DNA of 64,000 bases from Pseudomonas fluorescens (GTDB taxonomy: Bacteria > Pseudomonadota > Gammaproteobacteria > Pseudomonadales > Pseudomonadaceae). Positions 24,336 to 33,891 of this stretch are shown here, piece after piece. Numbering within the stretch: position 1 is the first letter of the stretch; every line of letters starts with the position of its first letter. The translations under genes and the position numbers were made by a program. The stretch lies in the NCBI RefSeq assembly GCF_902497895.1, contig NZ_CABVHQ010000027.1:1-64000 (forward strand), read 5' to 3'. The notes beneath the pieces were generated by a model. It saw only the letters and a list, made by a program, of their open reading frames with translations. It was not told the DNA's origin and did no database searches.

Positions 24336-27300
24336 TCAAATGTTCTGGCGATCACCTTTCGGATCGAAGAACACCGAAGAAACGATTTCCGCTTCGATCA
24401 CGCTGCCGTCTGCCAGCGGTGCGAACACGCGCTCACCGATACGCTTCAAGCCGCCCTTTACCACGCCCATGGCAAACGAATAGCCCAAGGAGTTGTGCAG
24501 GTAGCTGGAAGTAACGTGACCGACCATGCTCATCGGGATCGCTTGCTTGGTGTTGAACACAAGCTGCGCGCCTTCAGGCAGCCATTTGGTCGGGTCGATG
24601 GGTTTGAGGCCCACCAACTGTTTGCGTTGATCACGCACGCAGTCTTCACGGTTCATACCGCGCCAGCCGATCCACGAGAACGGTTTGGTCCGGCCAACGC
24701 ACCAGCCCATGTTCAAGTCGTCCGGGGTCATCGAGCTGTCGGTGTCCTGGCCGACGATGATGAAGCCCTTCTCGGCCCGCAGGACGTGCATGGTTTCGGT
24801 GCCGTACGGGGTCAGGTTGTATTTTTTGCCCGCCTCGACGATTTTCTCGAGCACGCCCATGGCGTAGTCGGCCTGGACGTTGACTTCGTACGACAGCTCA
24901 CCGGTAAACGAGATCCGGAATACCCGCGCCGGCACACCGCCGACCAGACCTTCTTTCCAGGTCATGAACGGGAAGCCGTCCTTGTCCAGGTCGATGTCGG
25001 TGACTTCGCTGAGCAGCTTGCGGCTGTTCGGCCCGGACAGGGTCATGGTCGCCCAGTGGTCAGTGACCGAGGTGAAGTACACCTTGAGGTCTGGCCATTC
25101 GGTCTGCTGGTAGATTTCCAGCCATTGCAGCACGCGTGCAGCGCCGCCGGTAGTGGTGGTCATCACGAAGTGGTTGTCCGCGAGACAGGCCGTAACGCCG
25201 TCGTCGAAGACCATGCCGTCTTCTTTGCACATCAGCCCGTAACGGGCCTTGCCCACATCGAGCTTGGTCCAGGCGTTGGTGTAGACGCGGTTGAGGAACT
25301 CCCGCGCATCCGGGCCCTGGATATCGATCTTGCCCAGGGTCGATGCATCGAGCAGGCCGACGCTGTCGCGCACGGCCTGGCATTCGCGTTTGACGGCGGC
25401 ATGCAGGTCTTCACCGTTTTTCGGGAAGTACCATGGACGCTTCCACTGGCCGACGTCTTCGAACTCGGCGCCGTTTTTCACGTGCCAGGCTTGCAAGGCG
25501 GTATAACGCACCGGTTCGAAGATATGACCACAGTGACGACCGGCTACTGCGCCGAAGGTTACCGGCGTGTAGTTCGGGCGGAACATGGTGGTGCCCATTT
25601 GCGGGATGGTCACGTTCAGCGAACGCGCCGCGATGGCCAGACCGTTGACGTTGCCCAGTTTGCCCTGGTCGGTACCGAAGCCCAGTGCGGTGTAGCGTTT
25701 AACGTGTTCGACCGACTCGAAGCCTTCGCGGGTCGCCAGTTCGATGGCGGCGGCGGTGACGTCGTTCTGCAGGTCGACGAATTGCTTCGGCGCCCGTGCG
25801 GTGGTTTTTTCGTGGGGCACCTGGAACAGCGCCAGGGTTGGCTCTTCCAGACGGCTGAGGGCTTTGGGCAGCACGCCTTCGACCGCTTTGAAGCCGGCTT
25901 CGCTGGCAGCGCGCACGCCGCCTTCAAAACCGTCGGCCAAGGTATCGCCGAGGCTGTACACGCCATTCACGCCGCCGACGCACACGCGTTTCTGCGGTGC
26001 TTCGCCCGGTACGAAACCGAGGATATCTTCACGCCAGATTGGCTTGCCGCCCAGGTGCGAAGCCAGGTGAACCACCGGGCTGTAGCCGCCGGAACTGGCC
26101 ATCAGGTCGCAGTCCAGCCATTCACCAGGACTGGTCACGGCATGCGCTTTGACATCGATGGCGGCAACGCGAACTGCGGTCACGTGTTTGCTGCCGCGCG
26201 CTTCAATCACTGCGCTGCCGGTCAGGATGCGGATGCCTTTGGCCCGAGCTTCTTCTACCAGCGCGCCGCGAGGATTGCTCCGTGCGTCGGCGATGGCCAC
26301 CACTTGCAGGCTGGCGTCGAGCCAGTCCAGCGCCACGCGGTAAGCGTGATCGTTGTTGGTGGAGAGCACGAGTTTTTTGCCCGGTGCCACGCCGTAACGA
26401 CGCACGTACGTCGAGACTGCACCGGCCAGCATGTTGCCCGGCACGTCGTTGTTGCCGTAGACCAGTGGACGCTCGTGGCTGCCTGTGGCCAGCACCACGC
26501 GTTTGGCGCGAACCCGGTGAATACGCTGACGCACTTGACCGATCGGTGCGCGGTCGCCGAGGTGATCGGTGAGGCGCTCGTGAATGGTCAGGAAGTTATG
26601 GTCGTGGTAGCCGTTGACCGTGGCGCGTGGCAACAGCAGCACGTCCGGCAGGGATTTGAGCTCAGCGATGACGCTGGCGACCCATTCGGCGGCCGGTTTG
26701 CCATCGAGGCTTTCACGGGAATCGAGCAGGCTGCCGCCGAACTCTTCCTGCTCGTCCGCCAGAATCACCCGGGCACCGCTGCGTGCCGCCGCCAAAGCAG
26801 CCGCCAGGCCAGCAGGGCCGCCGCCGACGATCAGCACGTCGCAGTGCCGGTTCATGTAGTCGTAGGTGTCCGGATCGTTCTCGGTCGGCGAGCGGCCAAG
26901 ACCTGCGGCCTTGCGAATGTACTTCTCGTAGGTCATCCAGAACGATTGCGGGTACATGAAGGTTTTGTAGTAGAAGCCCGGCGGCATCAGCTTGCCGCCG
27001 ACCTTGCCGAGAATCCCCATCATGTCGTTGTTGACGCTCGGCCAGCCGTTGGTGCTGGTGGCGACCAGGCCCTGGTACAGCGCTTGTTGCGTGGCGCGTA
27101 CGTTCGGGATCTGCGTGGCTTCGGTGGCGCCGATCTGCAGCACCGCGTTCGGCTCTTCGGCACCGGCGGCGAAAATGCCGCGCGGCCGGGAGTATTTGAA
27201 GCTGCGACCGATGATGTCGACACCGTTGGCCAGCAAGGCTGCGGCCAGGGTGTCGCCTTCGAAGCCTTTGTAGCTCTGGCCGTTGAAGGTGAAGCTCAAG

Positions 27301-27353
27301 ACTTTGTTGCGGTCGATCCGGCCGCCGTTGGACAGACGATTGATCTGGCTCAT
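24336..27353 (-). CDS. soxA: Sarcosine oxidase alpha subunit
   Basis: 1005 residues. The N-terminal part (about 15-100) has a ferredoxin-like fold, the middle (about 170-500) an NAD-binding region with LIVGGGPAGLAAALAAARSG near residue 175, and the C-terminal half (about 600-1000) is a GcvT-like aminomethyltransferase domain that binds folate. Length is normal for the family. The start overlaps the soxD stop by four bases. With SoxB, SoxD and SoxG it forms the tetrameric enzyme. Confidence 0.95.
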   Translation of the reverse strand: MSQINRLSNGGRIDRNKVLSFTFNGQSYKGFEGDTLAAALLANGVDIIGRSFKYSRPRGIFAAGAEEPNAVLQIGATEATQIPNVRATQQALYQGLVATSTNGWPSVNNDMMGILGKVGGKLMPPGFYYKTFMYPQSFWMTYEKYIRKAAGLGRSPTENDPDTYDYMNRHCDVLIVGGGPAGLAAALAAARSGARVILADEQEEFGGSLLDSRESLDGKPAAEWVASVIAELKSLPDVLLLPRATVNGYHDHNFLTIHERLTDHLGDRAPIGQVRQRIHRVRAKRVVLATGSHERPLVYGNNDVPGNMLAGAVSTYVRRYGVAPGKKLVLSTNNDHAYRVALDWLDASLQVVAIADARSNPRGALVEEARAKGIRILTGSAVIEARGSKHVTAVRVAAIDVKAHAVTSPGEWLDCDLMASSGGYSPVVHLASHLGGKPIWREDILGFVPGEAPQKRVCVGGVNGVYSLGDTLADGFEGGVRAASEAGFKAVEGVLPKALSRLEEPTLALFQVPHEKTTARAPKQFVDLQNDVTAAAIELATREGFESVEHVKRYTALGFGTDQGKLGNVNGLAIAARSLNVTIPQMGTTMFRPNYTPVTFGAVAGRHCGHIFEPVRYTALQAWHVKNGAEFEDVGQWKRPWYFPKNGEDLHAAVKRECQAVRDSVGLLDASTLGKIDIQGPDAREFLNRVYTNAWTKLDVGKARYGLMCKEDGMVFDDGVTACLADNHFVMTTTTGGAARVLQWLEIYQQTEWPDLKVYFTSVTDHWATMTLSGPNSRKLLSEVTDIDLDKDGFPFMTWKEGLVGGVPARVFRISFTGELSYEVNVQADYAMGVLEKIVEAGKKYNLTPYGTETMHVLRAEKGFIIVGQDTDSSMTPDDLNMGWCVGRTKPFSWIGWRGMNREDCVRDQRKQLVGLKPIDPTKWLPEGAQLVFNTKQAIPMSMVGHVTSSYLHNSLGYSFAMGVVKGGLKRIGERVFAPLADGSVIEAEIVSSVFFDPKGDRQNI

Positions 27354-27676
27354 ACCTTCTCTCCCAGACCAGTGGCGACTTTCGTCGTTTCTGTCTTGCC
27401 GGTGAATTGCGGCTTGGCGCCGATCTTGTAGGTTTCGAGAATCTCGTAAGTCACGGTGTCACGGGTAGCGTTGAAGTACTGACGGCAACCGGCGACGTGG
27501 TCCCACAGTTCGTGGTGCAACCCGCGTGGGTTGTCACGGAAGAACATGTAGTCGCCCCACTGTTCGTCGGTGCAGGTGTTCGGGTCCAGTGGGCGCGGGA
27601 TGTGCGCCTGGCCGGAGGCGTGGAATTCCTCTTCGGAGCGCAACTCGCCGCAGTGAGGACAGAAGATGTGCAACAT
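27350..27676 (-). CDS. soxD: Sarcosine oxidase delta subunit
   Basis: 108 residues. The N-terminal FCPHCGELRSEEEF carries the Cys6 and Cys9 zinc ligands; WGDYMFFRDNPRGLHHELWDH is the family core. It is the small zinc-binding subunit of heterotetrameric sarcosine oxidase. It overlaps soxA by four bases and lies 14 bases after soxB. Confidence 0.94.
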   Translation of the reverse strand: MLHIFCPHCGELRSEEEFHASGQAHIPRPLDPNTCTDEQWGDYMFFRDNPRGLHHELWDHVAGCRQYFNATRDTVTYEILETYKIGAKPQFTGKTETTKVATGLGEKV

Positions 27677-27690
27677 AGGGATTTCTCCTG

Positions 27691-28947
27691 TTAGTGGGCG
27701 ACAGCTGCAGCGCCGTGTTCGTCGATCAACGCACCGTTGTGGAAACGGTCGATGGAGAATGGAGCAGCCAATGGGTGCATTTCACCCTTGGCCAGGCTTG
27801 CGGCAAATACGTTGCCCGAGCCAGGTGTCGCTTTGAAGCCACCGGTACCCCAACCGCAGTTGAAGAACATGTTCGGCACCGGCGTCTTGGAGATGATCGG
27901 GCACGCGTCCGGCGTGGTGTCGACGATGCCGCCCCACTGACGGTTCATGCGCACGCGGGACAACACCGGGAACATCTCGACGATGGCCTGAATGGTGTGT
28001 TCGATCACCGGGTATGAACCACGCTGGCCATAGCCGTTGTAGCCGTCGATACCGGCACCGATCACCAGGTCGCCCTTGTCGGACTGGCTGATGTATCCGT
28101 GTACGGCGTTGGACATGATCACGCTGTCGATAATCGGCTTGATCGGCTCGGACACCAGCGCTTGCAGCGGGTGGGATTCGATCGGCAGACGGAAACCGGC
28201 GAGCTTGGCCATGTGCCCGGAGTTACCGGCAGTGACCACGCCGACGCGCTTGGCGCCGATGAAGCCCTTGTTGGTTTCAACGCCGATGCACACGCCGTTT
28301 TCCTTGCGGAAACCGATCACTTCGGTCTGTTGAATCAGGTCCACGCCCAGGGCGTCGGCGGCACGGGCAAAGCCCCAGGCCACGGCATCGTGACGGGCGA
28401 CGCCGCCGCGACGCTGAACGGTCGCGCCGATGATCGGGTAACGGGTGTTCTTCGAGCAATCCAGGTACGGAATCTCGTCCGCCACCTGCTTGGCGTTGAG
28501 CAGTTCGCCATCGACGCCGTTGAGGCGGTTGGCGCTGACCCGACGCTCGGAATCACGAATATCCTGCAGGGTGTGGCACAGGTTGTAGACGCCACGCTGG
28601 GAGAACATCACGTTGTAGTTCAGGTCCTGGGACAGGCCTTCCCACAGTTTCATCGCGTGTTCGTACAGGTGCGCCGACTCGTCCCACAGGTAGTTGGAGC
28701 GAACGATGGTGGTGTTGCGCGCGGTGTTACCGCCGCCCAGCCAGCCTTTTTCGACCACGGCCACGTTGGTGATGCCGTGTACCTTGGCCAGGTAGTAAGC
28801 GGTCGCCAGACCATGCCCGCCACCGCCGACGATGACCACGTCATAGACCTTTTTCGGGGTCGGCGTGCGCCACATTTTCTGCCAGTTTTCATGGTGGCTG
28901 AGGGAGTGCTTGAAGAGGCCGAAGCCCGAGTAGTGCTGCATAGTCAT
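27691..28947 (-). CDS. soxB: Sarcosine oxidase beta subunit
   Basis: 418 residues; the ATG at 28941 two codons in is an equally good start. The FAD-binding Rossmann motif is VVIVGGGGHGLATAYYLA (glycines at 41-46), and SNYLWDESAHLYEHAMKLW and GTGGFKATPGSG are family segments. The subunit holds the FAD and covalent FMN (attached to a His near the N-terminus) and oxidises sarcosine. It follows glyA by 17 bases. Confidence 0.95.
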   Translation of the reverse strand: MTMQHYSGFGLFKHSLSHHENWQKMWRTPTPKKVYDVVIVGGGGHGLATAYYLAKVHGITNVAVVEKGWLGGGNTARNTTIVRSNYLWDESAHLYEHAMKLWEGLSQDLNYNVMFSQRGVYNLCHTLQDIRDSERRVSANRLNGVDGELLNAKQVADEIPYLDCSKNTRYPIIGATVQRRGGVARHDAVAWGFARAADALGVDLIQQTEVIGFRKENGVCIGVETNKGFIGAKRVGVVTAGNSGHMAKLAGFRLPIESHPLQALVSEPIKPIIDSVIMSNAVHGYISQSDKGDLVIGAGIDGYNGYGQRGSYPVIEHTIQAIVEMFPVLSRVRMNRQWGGIVDTTPDACPIISKTPVPNMFFNCGWGTGGFKATPGSGNVFAASLAKGEMHPLAAPFSIDRFHNGALIDEHGAAAVAH

Positions 28948-28964
28948 TTACTCCAAAACTGCTC

Positions 28965-30218
28965 TCAGCGGTAAACCGGGAAGTCCGCGCACAGGGCTGC
29001 CACATTCTTCGCCACATCGGCCTCGACATCGGCATCGCCGAGGTTATCGAGGATGTCGCAGATCCAGCCGGCCAGCTCGACACACTGAGCGACCTTGAAG
29101 CCGCGAGTGGTGACTGCAGGGGTGCCGATCCGCAGGCCCGAGGTGACGAATGGCGACTGTGGATCGTTCGGCACGGCGTTCTTGTTCACGGTGATGTGAG
29201 CACGACCCAAGGCGGCGTCGGCTTCTTTACCGGTGAGGCCCTGACGAATCAGGCTGACCAGGAACAGGTGGTTGTCGGTGCCGCCGGACACTACATCGTA
29301 GCCGCGTTTGATAAATACGCTGGCCATGGCCTGGGCGTTGTCGATCACTTGTTGCTGATAGACCTTGAAGCCGGGCTCCAGCGCTTCCTTGAAGCACACT
29401 GCCTTACCGGCGATCACGTGCATCAACGGGCCGCCCTGGCCGCCGGGGAAGACCGCGGCCTGGAGCTTTTTCTCAAGGTCCGGGTTGGCCTTGGCCAGGA
29501 TCAGGCCGCCACGTGGGCCACGCAGGGTTTTGTGGGTAGTGGTGGTGACCACGTCGGCATACGGCAGTGGGTTCGGGTACAGACCGGCAGCCACCAGACC
29601 GGCAACGTGAGCCATGTCGACGAACAGATAGGCACCCACCTTGTCGGCGATCTGACGGAAGCGTGGGAAATCCAGGGTTTTCGAGTAGGCCGAGAAGCCG
29701 GCGATGATCATTTTTGGCTTGTGCTCGACCGCCATGCGCTCGACTTCGTCGTAATCGATCAGCCCGGTGACCGTGTCGATGCCATATTGCACGGCGTTAT
29801 AGAGCTTGCCGGAGAAGCTGACCTTGGCGCCGTGGGTCAGGTGACCGCCGTGGGCCAGGCTCATGCCCAGTACGGTATCGCCGGCCTGCAACAGAGCGAG
29901 GAACACCGCGGCGTTGGCCTGGCTGCCGGAGTGCGGCTGGACGTTGGCGTAGTCGGCACCGAACAGCTGCTTGGCGCGTTCGATGGCCAGCGCCTCGACC
30001 TTGTCGACGTGTTCGCAACCGCCGTAGTAACGCTTGCCCGGATAGCCTTCGGCGTATTTGTTGGTCAGGCCGCTGCCTTGCGCTTCCATGACGCGTTTGC
30101 TGGTGTAGTTCTCCGACGCGATCAGCTCGATGTGATCTTCCTGACGCTGCTCCTCGGCATTCATCGCTGCCAACAGTGCATCGTCATAACCCTGGATTTG
30201 GTCTTGTTTGCTGAACAT
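28965..30218 (-). CDS. glyA: Serine hydroxymethyltransferase
   Basis: 417 residues from the ATG at 30218, with GGGAGAG just upstream; the frame extends further but only through REP sequence. The PLP lysine is in VVTTTTHKTLRGPRGG. It converts glycine plus 5,10-methylene-THF to serine. Being first in the sox cluster, it takes both products of sarcosine oxidase. Pseudomonads usually carry more than one glyA; this is the one linked with sarcosine breakdown. Confidence 0.95.
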   Translation of the reverse strand: MFSKQDQIQGYDDALLAAMNAEEQRQEDHIELIASENYTSKRVMEAQGSGLTNKYAEGYPGKRYYGGCEHVDKVEALAIERAKQLFGADYANVQPHSGSQANAAVFLALLQAGDTVLGMSLAHGGHLTHGAKVSFSGKLYNAVQYGIDTVTGLIDYDEVERMAVEHKPKMIIAGFSAYSKTLDFPRFRQIADKVGAYLFVDMAHVAGLVAAGLYPNPLPYADVVTTTTHKTLRGPRGGLILAKANPDLEKKLQAAVFPGGQGGPLMHVIAGKAVCFKEALEPGFKVYQQQVIDNAQAMASVFIKRGYDVVSGGTDNHLFLVSLIRQGLTGKEADAALGRAHITVNKNAVPNDPQSPFVTSGLRIGTPAVTTRGFKVAQCVELAGWICDILDNLGDADVEADVAKNVAALCADFPVYR

Positions 30219-30366
30219 CGCGTCTCTCCCAGCGGCGGCGGTGCGCCATTCGTCTCGGTGAGGCCCCTGCCCTGAGACAGTGCCCTTTGGATGCGATGGT
30301 ATGGCTGGCGCAGACAGGCCAAATGCCCATGGACGCCACGCAAAGGTGCGTTTACGACATGGGGTG

Positions 30367-30522
30367 TGGGAGCGGGCTTGTGAGGGGGCTTGTCGGAACG
30401 CCGCATCGCCCCGTTCGGCTGCGAAGCAGTCGTAAAATCGGCTAGTGGGATTGTCCAGACAGACCGCATTCGCTGACTTTGGGCCTGCTGCGCAGTCCAG
30501 CGGGGGCAAGCCCCCTCGCCAC
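30367..30522. repeat. REP element upstream of glyA
   Basis: GTGAGGGGGCTTGTCGGAAC on the left and the inverted GCGGGGGCAAGCCCCCTCGC on the right, with CGGCTGCGAAGCAGTCGTAA inside. It takes up most of the 326-base gap between glyA and the TraX-like gene. The glyA promoter should lie in 30219-30366 but was not recognised. Confidence 0.75.
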
Positions 30523-30544
30523 AGGTGATGTGTGCCACAGGGGA

Positions 30545-31282
30545 TTACGCCAAGACTTCTCGAAGCGCCGAAAGAGCGAGGAAATGCACGGGATAGAGCG
30601 CATACGCCCAGCGACGCATCGGGGGTGGCGAGCATTGGCCCATATGCCGCAACAGCAGCAGGCCGATCAACGGTGCGACCAGGCAGGCGGTGAGACCGAG
30701 GATCGCCACGCTATCGCCATCAGCGACGCCGGGCAGCAGAATTTGCCACTGATTGGCCGCCAGACATACCGCCCCTGGCAACAGGCTGTAATACCAGGGC
30801 CGCCGCAGCACCAGCAGGGTGGCCAGCGGCAGCAAGACTCCGAAGAAACCGAACATCAGTCGCTCAGGGAACAGCCAGGCCAAAAGCAGCGCCGCCACCG
30901 CCAGCAGCTGCGCCTGAGCCGTTCGATGCTGCCAGCCACGCGCAACCAGCAAACCCAGGATCAGGCTGGGCAAGACGTTGAGGGTGTCCGGGTGGAGAAT
31001 GAACAGCCGATAGGGAATCTCGCTCAGCAGGCTGAACAGCAGTAGCCAGCCCAGGTAACGCCACTGCCCATCGGCGCCCGGCCGGACAGCCCGGGCCAGA
31101 TTGACCGCCATCGCCAGGCAGAACCACGGAAACGCCAGGCGTCCGGGCACATAAAGCCCATCGAGGCTCAAACCGACGTACCGCAGGTGATCAAGCACCA
31201 TGCTCAACAGCGCCAGCCATTTGAGCAGATCCAACGCACCGTCGCGGACAGGTGTTGCAGGCTTCATGGAAGAGTCGCGCAT
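30545..31282 (-). CDS. TraX family integral membrane protein
   Basis: 245 residues with about eight hydrophobic helices spread over the whole length and the N-terminal LDLLKWLALLSMVLDHLRYV, in which the LK..A...M..DH pattern is that of the TraX family. TraX of the F plasmid acetylates pilin; chromosomal members are acyltransferase-like membrane proteins with unknown substrates. No conjugation gene is near. GAGGG precedes the ATG at 31282. Confidence 0.8.
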   Translation of the reverse strand: MRDSSMKPATPVRDGALDLLKWLALLSMVLDHLRYVGLSLDGLYVPGRLAFPWFCLAMAVNLARAVRPGADGQWRYLGWLLLFSLLSEIPYRLFILHPDTLNVLPSLILGLLVARGWQHRTAQAQLLAVAALLLAWLFPERLMFGFFGVLLPLATLLVLRRPWYYSLLPGAVCLAANQWQILLPGVADGDSVAILGLTACLVAPLIGLLLLRHMGQCSPPPMRRWAYALYPVHFLALSALREVLA

Positions 31283-31398
31283 AATCCCTCAAGTAGTTTG
31301 CATTTTTCCTACAGAAACTGGGCGTGTGCTACTCCGCCAATCTTGGGTAAAGTGCCCACCATCATCGACCACGCTGCTCTCAACCACGGAAGACGGCC

Positions 31399-32439
31399 AT
31401 GACCGACAAGAGCCAACAATTCGCCAGCGACAATTATTCCGGCATCTGCCCTGAAGCCTGGGCCGCCATGGAGCAGGCCAATCATGGCCACCAACGCGCT
31501 TATGGCGATGATGAGTGGACCGCCCGCGCCGCCGATCATTTCCGCAAGCTGTTCGAAACCGACTGCGAAGTGTTCTTCGCCTTCAACGGCACCGCGGCCA
31601 ACTCCCTGGCCTTGTCTTCGTTGTGCCAGAGTTACCACAGCGTGATCTGCTCGGAAACCGCCCACGTCGAAACCGATGAATGCGGCGCTCCGGAGTTTTT
31701 CTCCAACGGCTCCAAGCTGCTCACCGCCCACACTGAAAACGGCAAGCTGACCCCGGAATCGATCCGCGAGATCGCCCTCAAGCGCCAGGACATCCACTAC
31801 CCGAAACCACGGGTAGTGACCCTGACCCAGGCGACCGAGGTCGGTAGTGTTTATCGCCCGGAAGAAATCCGTGCCATCAGCGCCACGTGCAAGGAGCTGG
31901 GCCTGAACCTGCACATGGACGGCGCGCGTTTCTCTAACGCCTGTGCGTTCCTCGACTGCTCGCCAGCAGACCTGACCTGGAAGGCCGGGGTCGACGTGCT
32001 GTGTTTCGGCGGCACAAAAAATGGCATGGCGGTGGGTGAGGCGATTCTGTTCTTCAACCACAAGCTGGCCGAAGACTTCGACTACCGCTGCAAACAGGCC
32101 GGGCAGCTTGCTTCCAAGATGCGTTTCCTCTCCGCCCCCTGGGTCGGCATTCTGGAACACGACGCCTGGCTCAAACACGCGCATCACGCCAACCACTGCG
32201 CGCAACTGCTGAGCAGTCTGGTCGAGGACATTCCAGGGGTGGAATTGATGTTCCCGGTGGAAGCCAACGGAGTATTCCTGCAACTCTCGGAACCGGCCAT
32301 CGCTGCCCTGACGGCCAAGGGCTGGCGCTTCTACACCTTCATAGGTAATGGCGGCGCGCGCTTCATGTGCTCGTGGGACACCGAGGAAGACCGGGTACGA
32401 GAACTGGCGGCCGATATTCGCGAAGTGATGTCGCACTGA
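31399..32439 (+). CDS. ltaE: Low-specificity L-threonine aldolase
   Basis: 346 residues, PLP fold type I. The PLP lysine lies in VLCFGGTKNGMAVGEA, HMDGARFSNA holds the cofactor-contact Asp and Arg, and SETAHVETDECGAPEFF is the family active-site segment. It splits threonine and allo-threonine to glycine and acetaldehyde, and so adds to the glycine supply near the glyA cluster. It reads divergently from the TraX-like gene. Confidence 0.92.
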   Translation: MTDKSQQFASDNYSGICPEAWAAMEQANHGHQRAYGDDEWTARAADHFRKLFETDCEVFFAFNGTAANSLALSSLCQSYHSVICSETAHVETDECGAPEFFSNGSKLLTAHTENGKLTPESIREIALKRQDIHYPKPRVVTLTQATEVGSVYRPEEIRAISATCKELGLNLHMDGARFSNACAFLDCSPADLTWKAGVDVLCFGGTKNGMAVGEAILFFNHKLAEDFDYRCKQAGQLASKMRFLSAPWVGILEHDAWLKHAHHANHCAQLLSSLVEDIPGVELMFPVEANGVFLQLSEPAIAALTAKGWRFYTFIGNGGARFMCSWDTEEDRVRELAADIREVMSH

Positions 32440-32502
32440 ATCCGCCCAAGGGCTGGCTTGCGGACGCCCGTCGCCCACATAGGCCTGATACATACCGCGT
32501 GA

Positions 32503-32625
32503 ATCGGCGGCCTGGTGGTGCTGGTCGCCCTGGCACTGACCGCCTGGAGCGGTCGCCTCGATCGCCTGGGACCGGTGTATGCAGGGTCTGCCAAAGGTAT
32601 GGCACGGGTGGTGGGCGGTCATTGA
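32503..32625 (+). pseudogene. Possible remnant of a membrane-protein gene
   Basis: A stop-free stretch of 40 codons ending at 32625 reads IGGLVVLVALALTAWSGRLD then RLGPVYAGSAKGMARVVGGH. It looks like the end of a membrane protein: a helix followed by a basic tail. An in-frame stop lies directly upstream and no start codon with a ribosome site is seen. Could be chance in GC-rich sequence. Confidence 0.25.
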
Positions 32626-32656
32626 GCCGCCGCCGCTGAACCAACGCAGCCTTCAG

Positions 32657-32850
32657 CGTGGGAGCGAGCTTGCTCGCGATGGACTCAAGGGCGGCGCGTT
32701 TATTCAGAAAACACGCGTTATCGTTAACGACCATCGCGAGCAAGCTCGCTCCTACAGGGCGGCGCGTTTATTCAGAAAACACGCGTTATCGTTAACGGCC
32801 ATCGCGAGCAAGCTCGCTCCCACAGGCATTGGAGCAGGCTCGCTCCCACA
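32657..32850. repeat. REP cluster with a 68-base tandem duplication
   Basis: The unit 32689-32756 (GGGCGGCGCGTTTATTCAGA ... CGAGCAAGCTCGCTCCTACA) is repeated at 32757-32824 with two changes. Each unit holds one REP arm; further arms lie at 32659 (GTGGGAGCGAGCTTGCTCGC) and 32830. Confidence 0.85.
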
Positions 32851-32964
32851 GGGGTTGGTGGTAGTAGATATCTGCGCCGTCCGTAAACCCGTCGAAACTT
32901 TCCCGCCCACAACACAGTCATCAAAAGAACGGAGGTCATCCGGCGCGACACGACGGGAGGACGC

Positions 32965-33891
32965 ATGGCGGCGATTCATATCGGTATTTCCGGCTGGCGC
33001 TATAAACCTTGGCGAGGTGACTTCTACCCCGAAGGACTGACCCAGAACCGCGAGTTGCAGTTCGCTTCGCGGGCGGTCAACAGCATTGAAATCAACGGTT
33101 CGTTCTATGCGCTGCAAACGCCTCAGCGCTATGCCGACTGGTACGCCGACACCCCGCAAGACTTCGTCTTCAGCGTCAAGGCACCCCGCTACATCACCCA
33201 TATTCTGCGTCTGCGGGACGTTCATAAACCCCTGGCCAATTTTTTCGCCTCCGGGGTGCTGGAGCTCAAGGAAAAACTCGGCCCGATCCTCTGGCAGTTC
33301 CCACCGAGTTTTAAGTTCGACCCCGAATTGTTCGAAGCCTTTCTGGCCCAGATCCCGGCGAATACCCAACAGGCAGCAGCCCTCGCCCGCCAGCATGAAA
33401 CCCGCTTGAACGGCAAAGCCAGCATGAAGGCTCACGGAAAAAAACCACTGCGGCACGCCGTGGAAATCCGCCACGAAAGTTTTGTGGTCCCGGAGTTTGT
33501 CACCCTGCTCAAGCGCTATGGCGCCGCGCTGGTCATCGCCGATACGGCCGGCAAGTGGCCCTATCGTGAGGACCTGACCAGTGACTTTGTGTATGTGCGT
33601 CTGCATGGCGACAAACAGCTCTACGCCAGCGGTTACACAACCGAGGCACTGAAGCGCTGGGGCGAGCGGATCAACGCCTGGAGCCACGGCAAACAACCGT
33701 CCGATGCGCAATTGATCGATCGCCAGCACAAGCCTGAAGCGCGGAAAACCCGCGAGGTATTTTGTTATTTCGACAATGACCTCAAGGTTCGCGCGCCCTT
33801 CGATGCTCGCAGCCTATTGCAACGTCTGGGTCTGGATCACGCGCTGGCGACCGAGCCGGGCAAATCGCCGGAACCCGGGGTATTGCCATGA
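32965..33891 (+). CDS. DUF72 family protein (TIM-barrel fold)
   Basis: 308 residues. IGISGWRYKPWRGDFYPEGL at the start and SIEINGSFYALQTPQRYADW are the DUF72 signature, with FVYVRLHGDKQLYASGYT near the end. The family (E. coli YecE type) has a TIM-barrel like that of metal-dependent enzymes but no known reaction. Its stop overlaps the ATG of the next gene by four bases, making it the first of a four-gene operon with phospholipid genes. Confidence 0.9.
   Translation: MAAIHIGISGWRYKPWRGDFYPEGLTQNRELQFASRAVNSIEINGSFYALQTPQRYADWYADTPQDFVFSVKAPRYITHILRLRDVHKPLANFFASGVLELKEKLGPILWQFPPSFKFDPELFEAFLAQIPANTQQAAALARQHETRLNGKASMKAHGKKPLRHAVEIRHESFVVPEFVTLLKRYGAALVIADTAGKWPYREDLTSDFVYVRLHGDKQLYASGYTTEALKRWGERINAWSHGKQPSDAQLIDRQHKPEARKTREVFCYFDNDLKVRAPFDARSLLQRLGLDHALATEPGKSPEPGVLP

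Noticed and set aside
24495..27431. 978-codon open frame opposite soxA
   Set aside because: soxA explains the region fully; the antisense frame follows from third-position GC bias and has no homology pattern.
30219..30366. Glycine riboswitch before glyA
   Set aside because: No aptamer core or paired repeats were seen; the stretch is short and mostly REP-flanking sequence.
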